Assembly: GCA_900318265.1 (NCBI GenBank)
Contig: ONKA01000010.1
Location: 1-64,000, forward strand
DNA: 64,000 nucleotides
Source of the DNA: an uncultured Bacteroidales bacterium
Lineage (GTDB): Bacteria > Bacteroidota > Bacteroidia > Bacteroidales > F082
Direction of reading: 5' to 3'
In this document: one piece after another, positions 7,391 through 15,303 of the stretch
How the letters are laid out: each line of letters starts with the position of its first letter
How positions within the stretch are numbered: the first letter of the stretch is position 1
The notes under the pieces: model-generated
Told to the model about the DNA's origin: nothing
The model's input: only the letters and a program-made list of their open reading frames with translations
The model's database searches: none
Program-made: the position numbers and the translations under genes

Positions 7391-8644
7391 ATGAAGAAAG
7401 ATATTCCCGTATTGCTGCTCACCGGTTACCTCGGTAGCGGCAAGACCACTGTGGTCAACAAGATATTGAACAACCGTAAAGGCATCAAATTCGCCGTGAT
7501 TGTCAACGACATAGGCGAGGTGAACATCGATGCCGACCTGATTGAGAAAGGTGGCGTGGTAGGTCAGAAGGACGACAGTTTGGTCGCCTTGCAGAATGGC
7601 TGCATCTGCTGCACCTTGAAGATGGACTTAATCCAGCAGCTTCATGAGATCATCGTTATGCAGAAGTTCGACTATATCGTCATCGAGGCCAGCGGTATCT
7701 GTGAGCCGGAGCCCATCGCCCAAACAATTTGTTCGTTCCCCGACATGGCATGGCAACTCACCAAGGACGGTATTCCGATTCTTGACTGCATCGTGACCGT
7801 GGTCGATGCGTTGCGTATGCAGAGCGAGTTTGGGTGCGGTGATGACCTGATGAAGAAGAATCTGGCCGAGGATGACTTGGAAAGCCTTGTCATACAGCAG
7901 ATTGAGTTCTGCAATATCATTTTGCTCAACAAGGCTTCAGAGGTCACGCCTGAAGAGTTGGCTCGTGTGAAGAGCATCATCCGCGCCTTGCAGCCCACCG
8001 CCGAGATCATCACTTGCGACTATGGCGATGTCGACTTCGACAAGATCCTCAATACTAAGATGTTCGACTTCGACCAGGTGGCCACCTCTGCCGCATGGAT
8101 TAAGGGTGTGGAAGGTGCTATGGAGGAAGAAGAACATCATCACGATGATGACGATGATGACGAGGACGAACATGAGCATCATCACCATCATCACGACCAT
8201 GACGATGATGACGAGGAAGAGGAGCATGGCCATCACCACCATCATCACCATGACCATGAAGGCGGTGAGGTGGAGGAATACGGCATCGGCACCTTCGTGT
8301 ACTACCGTCGTGAGCCGTTCAATATGGCGCGTTTCGATGAGTTTGTGGCGCGCAAGATGCCGAAGAATGTCATTCGTGTGAAGGGCATCTGCTACTTCAA
8401 GAACGAAATGGACAACTGCTACATCTTCGAGCAGGCAGGCAAGCAGGTGCAGCTGCGCGATGCAGGTTTGTGGTTTGCCACCATGCCCGCCAACGAGTTG
8501 GCCATGATGATGGATCGCGAGCCCACCCTCCGCCGCGACTGGGACGACACCTACGGCGACCGCATGCAGAAGCTCGTCTTCATCGGCCAGCATCTGGACA
8601 AGGATGCCTTGGTGAAGGACTTGGATGCTTGCTTGACACGGTAA
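7391..8644 (+). CDS. CobW/COG0523 family GTP-dependent metallochaperone with His/Asp-rich loop
   Basis: 417 residues. The G domain has the Walker A GYLGSGKTT (about residues 12-20), the family metal motif CICC (about residues 71-74), the Walker B/switch region and LNKASE as guanine-specificity motif (about 179). Between G domain and CobW C-terminal domain is a loop of about 50 residues (bases 8131-8256) made almost entirely of His, Asp and Glu, a probable metal store. COG0523 proteins insert or deliver metals (Zn, Co, Ni) to client proteins; the metal here is unknown. The ferredoxin-like C-terminal domain (RREPFNMARFDEF) is present, so the gene is complete. No Zur box could be recognised by eye. 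Confidence 0.92.
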   Translation: MKKDIPVLLLTGYLGSGKTTVVNKILNNRKGIKFAVIVNDIGEVNIDADLIEKGGVVGQKDDSLVALQNGCICCTLKMDLIQQLHEIIVMQKFDYIVIEASGICEPEPIAQTICSFPDMAWQLTKDGIPILDCIVTVVDALRMQSEFGCGDDLMKKNLAEDDLESLVIQQIEFCNIILLNKASEVTPEELARVKSIIRALQPTAEIITCDYGDVDFDKILNTKMFDFDQVATSAAWIKGVEGAMEEEEHHHDDDDDDEDEHEHHHHHHDHDDDDEEEEHGHHHHHHHDHEGGEVEEYGIGTFVYYRREPFNMARFDEFVARKMPKNVIRVKGICYFKNEMDNCYIFEQAGKQVQLRDAGLWFATMPANELAMMMDREPTLRRDWDDTYGDRMQKLVFIGQHLDKDALVKDLDACLTR

Positions 8645-8749
8645 TATAAAGACCCGACATTGCATATCGGGGTGTGTTCGGGTCGTCCCTTCAGGACTTT
8701 GCTTTTTGTGTTGCTATGTGACTCTTACTACACTAGTGTCCTCGCCGTC

Positions 8750-8822
8750 ATTGACTCGCTTTGCATCGTCGAATCGGGGATTTGCGGACTTGATCCGCAA
8801 ATCGAAGATTCGACGTAGTCAA
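8750..8822. repeat. 73-bp foldback (MITE-like) element
   Basis: Nested inverted arms: outer TTGACT/AGTCAA, middle CGTCGAATC/GATTCGACG, inner GATTTGCGGA/TCCGCAAATC with a CTTGA loop. No second full copy is seen in this window. Confidence 0.7.
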
Positions 8823-8875
8823 TCTCCTACACGGGAATGGCGATTTCTCTTCTTGTTCTTTTTCAATACTATACC

Positions 8876-8939
8876 CGACAACAAACGACAACAAACGACT
8901 GCTGTCGACTACAAACGTTTAATCAACGGGTTGGTCTTG
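8876..8939 (+). promoter_or_regulatory. 64-bp upstream module, copy 1
   Basis: It begins CGACAACAAACGACAACAAA and ends TTGGTCTTG. It matches the inverted copy at 56389-56452 at roughly nine bases in ten, and both copies sit 45-50 bp upstream of a small accessory gene read away from them. A TTTCTTTG word (-7-like) follows at 8950. The repeated CGAC-A/T-ACAAACG words suggest a protein-binding site or a promoter brought in with the gene. Confidence 0.6.
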
Positions 8940-8984
8940 TCGGATGGTGTTTCTTTGCGTCAAAATCAGATAAGAGCAAAGAGA

Positions 8985-9407
8985 ATGGAAGAATTACAAT
9001 TAGGAGAGTTTGGTCCTATCTTCACACAATTCAGGGGCAAACCAAAAGAGGCTATTAAATTCCTAAGGCAGCAGAAACAAGGTGAATGCATCGCATCTCT
9101 ACACCGTGATGACATTGGTGACATTGATATTGTTTGGGGAGAAGTGACAGATACAATAAAACATAAAGGATTTGGATTGTCTCATATCATTGACAAACAT
9201 GAGGCAGAAATAAAGCAACTTGGTTTTGAAGTGGAGGATTTTGTGCCTATCGTTGTTCAATTTGGAGAGTTGAAAGAGAAGAAATCTGATGACAAGAAAA
9301 TCACTTTGGAAAGCCAAATGTTTAGAGTCATTATCCAAAAGAAATGGAATGGGAAGGACAAGACATTTCTTCTTTCTGCTTTTGACTTAAGAAAAAAGCC
9401 CAGATGA
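8985..9407 (+). CDS. Barnase/EndoU/colicin E5-RelE-like (PBECR-type) nuclease domain protein
   Basis: 140 residues from the ATG at 8985. The core matches the PBECR-like family: GEFGPIFTQFRGKPKEAI, HRDDIGDIDIVWGE, GFGLSHIIDKHE with the conserved histidine, then FLLSAFD near the end. Family members are predicted RNases in phage and polymorphic-toxin contexts; activity here is inference. No immunity gene is adjacent on this strand. The gene is AT-rich (hand count for 9121-9180: 19 of 60 G+C) compared with cobW before it, which suggests acquisition. The stop codon lies inside a perfect hairpin. Confidence 0.7.
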   Translation: MEELQLGEFGPIFTQFRGKPKEAIKFLRQQKQGECIASLHRDDIGDIDIVWGEVTDTIKHKGFGLSHIIDKHEAEIKQLGFEVEDFVPIVVQFGELKEKKSDDKKITLESQMFRVIIQKKWNGKDKTFLLSAFDLRKKPR

Positions 9408-9415
9408 ACTGGGCT
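9397..9415 (+). terminator. Hairpin over the stop codon
   Basis: AGCCCAG-ATGAA-CTGGGCT: 7-bp perfect stem containing the TGA, followed by ATTCTTT. Likely an intrinsic terminator for the nuclease-like gene. Confidence 0.55.
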
Positions 9416-9573
9416 ATTCTTTCGTAAATCGGCAGGACTGCACTCATTGTCGATTTTACCTGAGAGATACTCCCCCTCAGAACGACAGTGCAAAATTACA
9501 ACTTTTTAATAAACCCGCAAGAGGGATGGCGAAAAACACTCATTTTTGGGTCGTTGCATGATCCAGAAAAGGC

Positions 9574-10266
9574 CTACTCTTCCTCTGTTTCTTGGCTTTC
9601 AACTTCTTGGCGTAAGTCTGATAAGATTTTCCCATTATAGGTGAAATACTTGGGACCTTGATATGCTCCAGAGGTATTACGTTTTTCAGCAGGCATAAAT
9701 GTCCCTACAAAAGGAGATAATTTATATATCCTTCCTTCATACTCAATTTGATTATCACTTGCAACCTTTACGGTGATACCTGTCGGGATAAAAACTAACG
9801 TCGCCCCAATAGGTATGTTAACCATGCTGAACTTGAAATTGGGCTTTGGCTTCTTGTGGGTAACCTTGTTTTCGTCATCAGACTCAATGAATTCGTTTTC
9901 TTTGATGGGCATGTTGTTTTGGTATCTAGTAACTACAGCATCATCTAACAATGAAGCCTCATCTTTAAGAATTTCAAAAGCAAGCTCGGGCTGGATATTG
10001 AAAAACTCTCGGTTTTGACGGATGCGAAGATCTGTTAAACGGTCGATTTGCTTGTGGATTTTCTTTTCTACTATATCGTATTTTGAGGTTTGCAAAGTGG
10101 CATAGATTTCAAATGGTAATGGAACAGCAGTATTGTCAAGTTCTTTTGATCTGACATCAACGGGTCTGGAACTCTTGCCGATCTTTACCCAATCTTCTCT
10201 GAAGCTAGGATTTGTCAGAATGTAAACATATCCTTGTTGATCTTCGCATTTTTTCATTTTCGTCAT
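9574..10266 (-). CDS. T5orf172/GIY-YIG superfamily protein
   Basis: About 230 residues. The N-terminal ~95 residues are a T5orf172-type GIY-YIG domain: GYVYILTNPSF, VKIGKSSRPVDVRSKELDN, then the helical part with REFFNI. The remainder holds a second small domain (IPIGATLVFIPTGITVKV, IEYEGRIYKLSPF) that resembles the DUF4357-type tail found in such proteins. Function is unknown; relatives are predicted nucleases in phages and accessory regions. Starts at 10266 or 10257 are both possible; 10284 is excluded because it falls in the TATCTTTG promoter motif (10282-10289). AT-rich like the preceding gene. Confidence 0.75.
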   Translation of the reverse strand: MTKMKKCEDQQGYVYILTNPSFREDWVKIGKSSRPVDVRSKELDNTAVPLPFEIYATLQTSKYDIVEKKIHKQIDRLTDLRIRQNREFFNIQPELAFEILKDEASLLDDAVVTRYQNNMPIKENEFIESDDENKVTHKKPKPNFKFSMVNIPIGATLVFIPTGITVKVASDNQIEYEGRIYKLSPFVGTFMPAEKRNTSGAYQGPKYFTYNGKILSDLRQEVESQETEEE

Positions 10267-10281
10267 CGTTTTACCAAAATG

Positions 10282-10289
10282 CAAAGATA
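10282..10289 (-). promoter_or_regulatory. Bacteroidota -7 element (GIY-YIG gene)
   Basis: The minus strand reads TATCTTTG 16 nt upstream of the start at 10266. Confidence 0.65.
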
Positions 10290-10331
10290 GTGTTTTTTGA
10301 ATCAGAAGGGGCTTTGTTTACATTATTTCTC

Positions 10332-10339
10332 TATCTTTG
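10332..10339 (+). promoter_or_regulatory. Bacteroidota -7 element (symporter)
   Basis: TATCTTTG lies 20 nt before the ATG at 10360 and argues against the start at 10297. Confidence 0.7.
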
Positions 10340-10359
10340 ACCCTTCAAAACAGGGCAAT

Positions 10360-11811
10360 ATGGAACAAATCATACAAACAATCAGCGGATGGGTGTGGAG
10401 CCCGGCCTTGGTGGCCATCTGCCTTTTGGCAGGACTCTATTTCTCCGTCGGCACACGCTTCGTGCAGGTGCGCCGCCTGCGTGAGATGGCCAAACTGCTT
10501 TTCTCGACGGACAAGAGCCAGAAAACGGGCATCACCTCGTTTCAGGCGTTCTCCATGGCGCTGTCGGGACGCGTGGGTACAGGTAACATCGTAGGCGTGG
10601 CCACGGCCATCGGCTACGGCGGACCTGGTGCCATTGTTTGGATGTGGATCATCGCTTTCTTGGGTGCGGGTTCGGCCTTCTCCGAGGCCACCTTGGCGCA
10701 GATTTATAAGGAAGAACACAAGGGTCAGTTCCGCGGTGGTCCGGCTTATTATATTGAAAAAGGCTTGCACAGCAAATGGCTCGGCGTGCTGTTCGCCATC
10801 ATCGCCGTGGTGGCTTGCGGTTTGCTCTTGCCGCCGGTGCAGTGCAACGGCATCGCGGCCTCTTTTTCCAATACCTTTGATATCAGCCCCGTGGCGGTTG
10901 GCGCCGTGGTGGCGGTGCTCATTGGCATCGTGGTGATTGGTGGCGTGAATCGCATCGCCAACGTGGCGCAGATCGTGGCACCTTTCATGGCCATCCTTTA
11001 TATCTTGTTGTCCATCGTTGTCTTGATTGTCAATGCAAAAGTGGTGCCTTCCGTTTTTATGGACATGATTCGTGGCGCTTTCGGCATGCATCAGGTCTTG
11101 GGCGGCATCTTGGGCTCGACCATCGCCTGGGGCGTGAAGCGTGGTATCTATTCCAACGAGGCGGGGCAGGGCACGGGTGCCATCGTGGCGGGCGCAGCCA
11201 AGGTGTCTCACCCCGTCAAGCAGGGACTGGTACAGGCATTTTCGGTGTATATCGACACCTTGTTGGTGTGCACCGCTACGGCCGTAATGATTTTGGCTTG
11301 TAAGACCTACAATGTCTTCGATGCTTCGGGCAATCTTCTTCTGACTGCCAACGGCACGGAGATGGGCGCTCCAGGTGTAGGCTACACAACGGCGGCATTA
11401 GGCACGCTGCTTGGCGTCAAGACGGGTGGCATCATCATCTCCATCGCCCTGTTTTTCTTTGCCTTCACGACTATCATGGCATATTACTACTATGCGGAGA
11501 CCAACCTCGTGTATCTTTTCGGTAAGGGCCGCAAGGAGCATGTCCTGATATGGGTGCTGCGTCTCGGCGTGGTGGGTATGGTGTTCTTTGGCTCCCTCTA
11601 TGAGGCCAAGGCCATGTGGGACCTTGGTGACATCGGTGTGGGCATGATGGCGTGGATCAATATCATCGCCATTCTGTTGCTTTCACCTAAGGCGTTCAAG
11701 GCACTGAAGTCATACGAACGCCAGAAGAAGGAAGGAAAGGAACCCGTCTTCGACCCGAAGGAAATCGGTGCCAAGGGTGCGGAGTTTTGGGAGTCGCGTC
11801 ACGCGGAATGA
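10360..11811 (+). CDS. Sodium:alanine/glycine symporter (AGCS family)
   Basis: 483 residues, about ten to eleven membrane helices. Family signatures are clear: FQAFSMALSGRVGTGNIVGV near residue 60 and GVKRGIYSNEAGQGTGAIVA near residue 260, typical of AlsT/DagA proteins. It imports small neutral amino acids with Na+ through the inner membrane. Start at 10360 (MEQIIQTISGW) follows the promoter; the extension at 10297 would precede the -7 motif. The C-terminal tail (EGKEPVFDPKEIG) is cytoplasmic. It is transcribed alone, convergent with mfd. Confidence 0.93.
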   Translation: MEQIIQTISGWVWSPALVAICLLAGLYFSVGTRFVQVRRLREMAKLLFSTDKSQKTGITSFQAFSMALSGRVGTGNIVGVATAIGYGGPGAIVWMWIIAFLGAGSAFSEATLAQIYKEEHKGQFRGGPAYYIEKGLHSKWLGVLFAIIAVVACGLLLPPVQCNGIAASFSNTFDISPVAVGAVVAVLIGIVVIGGVNRIANVAQIVAPFMAILYILLSIVVLIVNAKVVPSVFMDMIRGAFGMHQVLGGILGSTIAWGVKRGIYSNEAGQGTGAIVAGAAKVSHPVKQGLVQAFSVYIDTLLVCTATAVMILACKTYNVFDASGNLLLTANGTEMGAPGVGYTTAALGTLLGVKTGGIIISIALFFFAFTTIMAYYYYAETNLVYLFGKGRKEHVLIWVLRLGVVGMVFFGSLYEAKAMWDLGDIGVGMMAWINIIAILLLSPKAFKALKSYERQKKEGKEPVFDPKEIGAKGAEFWESRHAE

Positions 11812-11818
11812 GTTTTTG

Positions 11819-11897
11819 TTTCACGCAGAATGCGCAGAAAGCGCAGAACCTGCCGGACGCAACCTAATTTCATATAATTCTGCGGTTTCTGCGTGAG
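11819..11897. repeat. Foldback repeat TTTCACGCAGA...TCTGCGTGA
   Basis: TTTCACGCAGAATGCGCAGA at the left pairs imperfectly with TTCTGCGGTTTCTGCGTGA at the right, filling the gap between convergent genes. It may end both transcripts. Confidence 0.65.
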
Positions 11898-11898
11898 A

Positions 11899-14800
11899 TT
11901 AATTCTGCATCTCTCTCAGCAATTCCAGCGCCTGTGTCACTGTGCTGACTTCCTTGACGGTCAACTGCAGCTTGTCGTTGGTCTCCTTGAGTGCAGTGCG
12001 CTTCGGGTGGCTCATGATGTACTGCATGATCTGCATGTAGGTGCTACTCTCGAAGTATTTTGAGGCTGGGTTGCTGACGAAATAGGCCGTCATGTTGTGA
12101 TGGCGTAGTAAGATCTTTTCAAAGCCAAGGTCTTTGGCAATCCAGCGCAGGCGCACGGTGTTCAATAGGTCGTTGACTTGCTTGGGGATAGGCCCGAAAC
12201 GGTCGATGAGGTGGTCGGTGAACTTCATCAGGCTCTCCTCGGTCTTGGTGCGGTCGAGTTCGCTGTAGAGGCTCACGCGCTCCTGCGTCGAGTTGATATA
12301 GTCGGCGGGGAAACGCACCTCCATGTCGGTCTCAATGGTGCAGTCAGCGACATACGATTTCTCTTCTTCCTTATCGAAGATATCCTGAAATTCAGTCTCT
12401 TTTAGTTCGAGGATGGCCTCGTCGAGGATCTTGTGGTAGGTCTCGAATCCGATGTCGTTGATGAAACCGCTCTGTTCGGCACCGAGGATGTTGCCTGCGC
12501 CACGGATGTCCAAGTCACGCATGGCGATGTTGATGCCTTCGCCGAGGTCGGAGAACTCTTCCAATGCGCGGAGTCGTTTTTGGGCGTCTTGGGTCAAGGT
12601 GTTGAGCGGAGGTGTCAGCAGGTAGCAGAAGGCCTTCTTGTTGGAACGGCCTACGCGTCCACGCAGTTGGTGCAGGTCGCTGAGGCCATAACGGTGCGCG
12701 TCGTTGATGATGATGGTGTTGGCATTGGGAATATCCAAACCCGACTCGACGATGGTGGTGCAGAGCAGCACGTCATAGTCGCCGTTGATGAAGCCGAGCA
12801 TGATGTCCTCGAGCTTCGAGCCTTCCATCTGGCCATGGGCGACGGCGATGCGCACCCCCGGCACGTACTTCAGGATGAAGTCGTGCACGTCCATGATGTT
12901 CTGGATGCGGTTGTGGATGAAGAAGACCTGTCCGTTGCGTGCGAGTTCAAACTGGATGGCGTCGCGGATGAGCTCGCCGTCAAAGCCGCGCAACTCGGTC
13001 TGCACGGGATAGCGGTTGGGTGGGGGTGTGGTGATGACGCTGAGGTCGCGGGCACCCATCATGGAGAACTGCAGGGTTCTCGGGATAGGCGTGGCGGTCA
13101 AGGTCAGTGTGTCGACATTGGCCTTCATCTCTTTCAGTTTCTCCTTCGCGGCCACGCCGAATTTCTGTTCCTCGTCGATGACAAGCAAGCCCAAGTCCTT
13201 GAATTTCACATCCTTTCCAGTGAGGCGATGCGTCCCGATAATGATGTCGATTTCGCCTTTCTCTAAGCGTTTCAAGATTTCGGTCTGTTGCTTGGTGGTC
13301 TTGAAGCGGTTGAGGTATTCTATGGTGACGGGGAAGCCGTTGAAGCGTTCGGTGAAGGTGTGGTAGTGTTGCAGGGCCAACACGGTCGTCGGCACGAGCA
13401 CAGCCACCTGTTTCGAGTCGCAGCATGCCTTGAAGGCGGCGCGCATGGCCACCTCGGTCTTGCCGAAGCCCACGTCGCCGCACACGAGGCGGTCCATAGG
13501 GTTCTCGCTCTCCATGTCGCGTTTCACATCGTTGGTGGCTTTCAGTTGGTCGGGGGTGTCCTCGTAGATGAACGAAGCCTCCAACTCGTTTTGCAGGTAG
13601 TTATCGGGCGAGAACTTGAAGCCAGGTGTACGTTTGCGTTCAGCGTAGAGTTTGATGAGTTCGCGCGCGATGTCCTTGACCTTGCTCTTGGTCTTGTTCT
13701 TCAGTCGGTTCCAAGCGCCACTGCCAAGGGTGCTGAGTTTGGGCTCGGTCCCATCCTTGCTGCTGTATTTGGCGATGCGGTGCAGCGAGTGAATGCTTAC
13801 ATAAAGCAGGTCGCCGTTGTTGTAAATCAGACGGATGGCCTCTTGCGGCTTGCCGTTGTTGTCAATGGTCTCCAAGCCATCGAAGCGACCGATGCCGTGG
13901 TCGATGTGGGTGACATAGTCACCGGGCTTCAGCTCATAGAGGTCTTTCAGCGTGATGGCTTGCTTGGTCGAGAAGTTGTCGCGCAGGTGGAAGCGGTGGT
14001 AACGCTCAAAGATCTGGTGGTCGGTGTAGCAGCACACCTTCAGGTCTTCGTCGATGAAGCCGCCGTGGATGGCGATGGTCTCGGTTTCGAAGTCGCGATG
14101 GCTTTCTTCGTTGTGATTGATGTCGTTCAGAATCGCTTGGATACGAGAGAGTTGTTTGCTGCTTTCGGAGAAGACGATGACGCGGTAGCCTTCCTCCTTA
14201 TGCTCGGAGATGTCGTCGATGAGCAGGTTGAAGTTCTTGCTGAATATCGGTTGAGGCTTGGTGTGGAAATTGACAATTGATAATTGAGAATTGATAATTG
14301 ACAATTTGCTGGAAACGCCAAACTCTACTGTTGTGTGTTTTGTAAGGCTTGCCAACAACTCATCCGATTTACTGAACAGTTGTCCAGGTTTCAAAGCCTT
14401 CACTTCCTCGTCCTGTTCTTGCATCTTTTCGAAGGCTTCCACGGCGCGGTCGTATTCCTTGTCGACCTGCGTAGCAAAGAAGGCCATGTCGGTGAGCCAC
14501 ACGGTGGTGGTGTCGGGCAGGTATTGCAGGATGGCCTCGCGGTCCTCGATGAAGGCGCGTTCCTGCATGTTGGGCAACAGCACAATTTGTTTCAGCTGCT
14601 CAATGGAGAGCTGGTCGGCGATGTTGAAGCTACGGATGCTATCGACCTCGTCACCAAAGAACTCGATACGGTAGGGGTAGTCGTTGGCGAAAGAAAACAC
14701 GTCCACCAGGCCGCCACGGATGGCAAACTGTCCCGGCTCCACCACGAAATCGACGTTCTCAAACTCGTAGTCGTAAAGCAAGTCGGTGAGGAAATCAAGG

Positions 14801-15270
14801 TTGACTTTCTCGCCGACCTTGAGCTTAAAGGTGTTCTTGGCCAAGAGCTTACGGGTGAAGACCTTCTCGCTCAAGGCTTCTGGGTAGCTGACAATCAAGG
14901 TCTTGCGTTCGGAGGTGGAGACGCGTTGCAGCACCTCGGTGCGCGAGAGGATATAGGTGTTATCGGGCTTCTCGGGTTCGTAAGGACGCTTGTAAGAGGT
15001 GGGGTAGAAGAGCACCTGCTTCTTGCTGTAGTCCATGCCACGCTCGCCGAGCAGACTCTCGAGGTCATTGTAAAAATAGGCTGCGTCTTCCTTGTCGGCG
15101 CATACGATGAGGTGCTGGCCGCCTATCTGACGGAAGGTTTCCTCCACGACGAAGGCCTTCGACGAAGCCGCCAGGTTCGAACAAAGCAAATGCCCTCCAT
15201 CGCGCAAAGCCTTGACTATCGCGTCGATGTGGGCATCAGCTTTATAAGGTTGGTACTTTATGCTTGCCAC
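11899..15270 (-). CDS. mfd: Transcription-repair coupling factor Mfd
   Basis: 1123 residues. Mfd removes RNA polymerase stalled at lesions and recruits UvrA. Order of domains: UvrB-homology N-terminal region, RNA-polymerase interaction domain (about residues 440-510, with YVTHIDHGIGRFDGLE), translocase Walker A DVGFGKTEVAMRA (about 595), DEEQKFGV (about 693), VSSG-type helicase motifs and the TRCF C-terminal domain. Near residues 321-334 the frame contains a stretch (KLSIINSQLSIVNF) encoded by an AT-rich repeat at 14269-14306, unlike its surroundings. Its own TATCTTTG motif lies upstream at 15291-15298. Confidence 0.97.
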   Translation of the reverse strand: MASIKYQPYKADAHIDAIVKALRDGGHLLCSNLAASSKAFVVEETFRQIGGQHLIVCADKEDAAYFYNDLESLLGERGMDYSKKQVLFYPTSYKRPYEPEKPDNTYILSRTEVLQRVSTSERKTLIVSYPEALSEKVFTRKLLAKNTFKLKVGEKVNLDFLTDLLYDYEFENVDFVVEPGQFAIRGGLVDVFSFANDYPYRIEFFGDEVDSIRSFNIADQLSIEQLKQIVLLPNMQERAFIEDREAILQYLPDTTTVWLTDMAFFATQVDKEYDRAVEAFEKMQEQDEEVKALKPGQLFSKSDELLASLTKHTTVEFGVSSKLSIINSQLSIVNFHTKPQPIFSKNFNLLIDDISEHKEEGYRVIVFSESSKQLSRIQAILNDINHNEESHRDFETETIAIHGGFIDEDLKVCCYTDHQIFERYHRFHLRDNFSTKQAITLKDLYELKPGDYVTHIDHGIGRFDGLETIDNNGKPQEAIRLIYNNGDLLYVSIHSLHRIAKYSSKDGTEPKLSTLGSGAWNRLKNKTKSKVKDIARELIKLYAERKRTPGFKFSPDNYLQNELEASFIYEDTPDQLKATNDVKRDMESENPMDRLVCGDVGFGKTEVAMRAAFKACCDSKQVAVLVPTTVLALQHYHTFTERFNGFPVTIEYLNRFKTTKQQTEILKRLEKGEIDIIIGTHRLTGKDVKFKDLGLLVIDEEQKFGVAAKEKLKEMKANVDTLTLTATPIPRTLQFSMMGARDLSVITTPPPNRYPVQTELRGFDGELIRDAIQFELARNGQVFFIHNRIQNIMDVHDFILKYVPGVRIAVAHGQMEGSKLEDIMLGFINGDYDVLLCTTIVESGLDIPNANTIIINDAHRYGLSDLHQLRGRVGRSNKKAFCYLLTPPLNTLTQDAQKRLRALEEFSDLGEGINIAMRDLDIRGAGNILGAEQSGFINDIGFETYHKILDEAILELKETEFQDIFDKEEEKSYVADCTIETDMEVRFPADYINSTQERVSLYSELDRTKTEESLMKFTDHLIDRFGPIPKQVNDLLNTVRLRWIAKDLGFEKILLRHHNMTAYFVSNPASKYFESSTYMQIMQYIMSHPKRTALKETNDKLQLTVKEVSTVTQALELLREMQN
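14269..14306. repeat. AATTGATAATTGA repeat embedded in mfd
   Basis: Tandem and mirror-like words ATTGACAATTGATAATTGAG then AATTGATAATTGACAATTT. Length keeps the mfd frame open. Such AT-rich words are usually intergenic repeats in Bacteroidota. Confidence 0.75.
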
Positions 15271-15290
15271 AGTGTTCTTAAATTGTGGCG

Positions 15291-15298
15291 CAAAGATA
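15291..15298 (-). promoter_or_regulatory. Bacteroidota -7 element (mfd)
   Basis: The minus strand reads TATCTTTG 20 nt before the mfd start, in the short gap after the OPT stop codon. Confidence 0.7.
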
Positions 15299-15303
15299 CA
15301 AAA

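Larger units (their letters stand above)
8651..8985. other. Gene-poor gap with hairpins and a shared upstream module
   Basis: About 340 bp without a gene. It holds a GACCCGA/TCGGGTC hairpin after cobW (8651-8683), the foldback element at 8750-8822 and the 64-bp module at 8876-8939. A reading frame continuous with the next gene runs back to 8706, but it is low-complexity and overlaps the foldback, so it is not counted as coding. Confidence 0.6.

Noticed and set aside
7937-8665. 242-codon minus-strand frame opposite the CobW-type gene
   Set aside because: The long hydrophobic Met/Val run is only the reverse complement of the His/Asp loop; the plus-strand gene has all family motifs.
12433-13266. 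Long plus-strand frames antisense to mfd (also 13288-14280 and 14335-15582)
   Set aside because: Shadow frames from GC-biased codon third positions; they follow mfd codon phase and show no domain or start signal.
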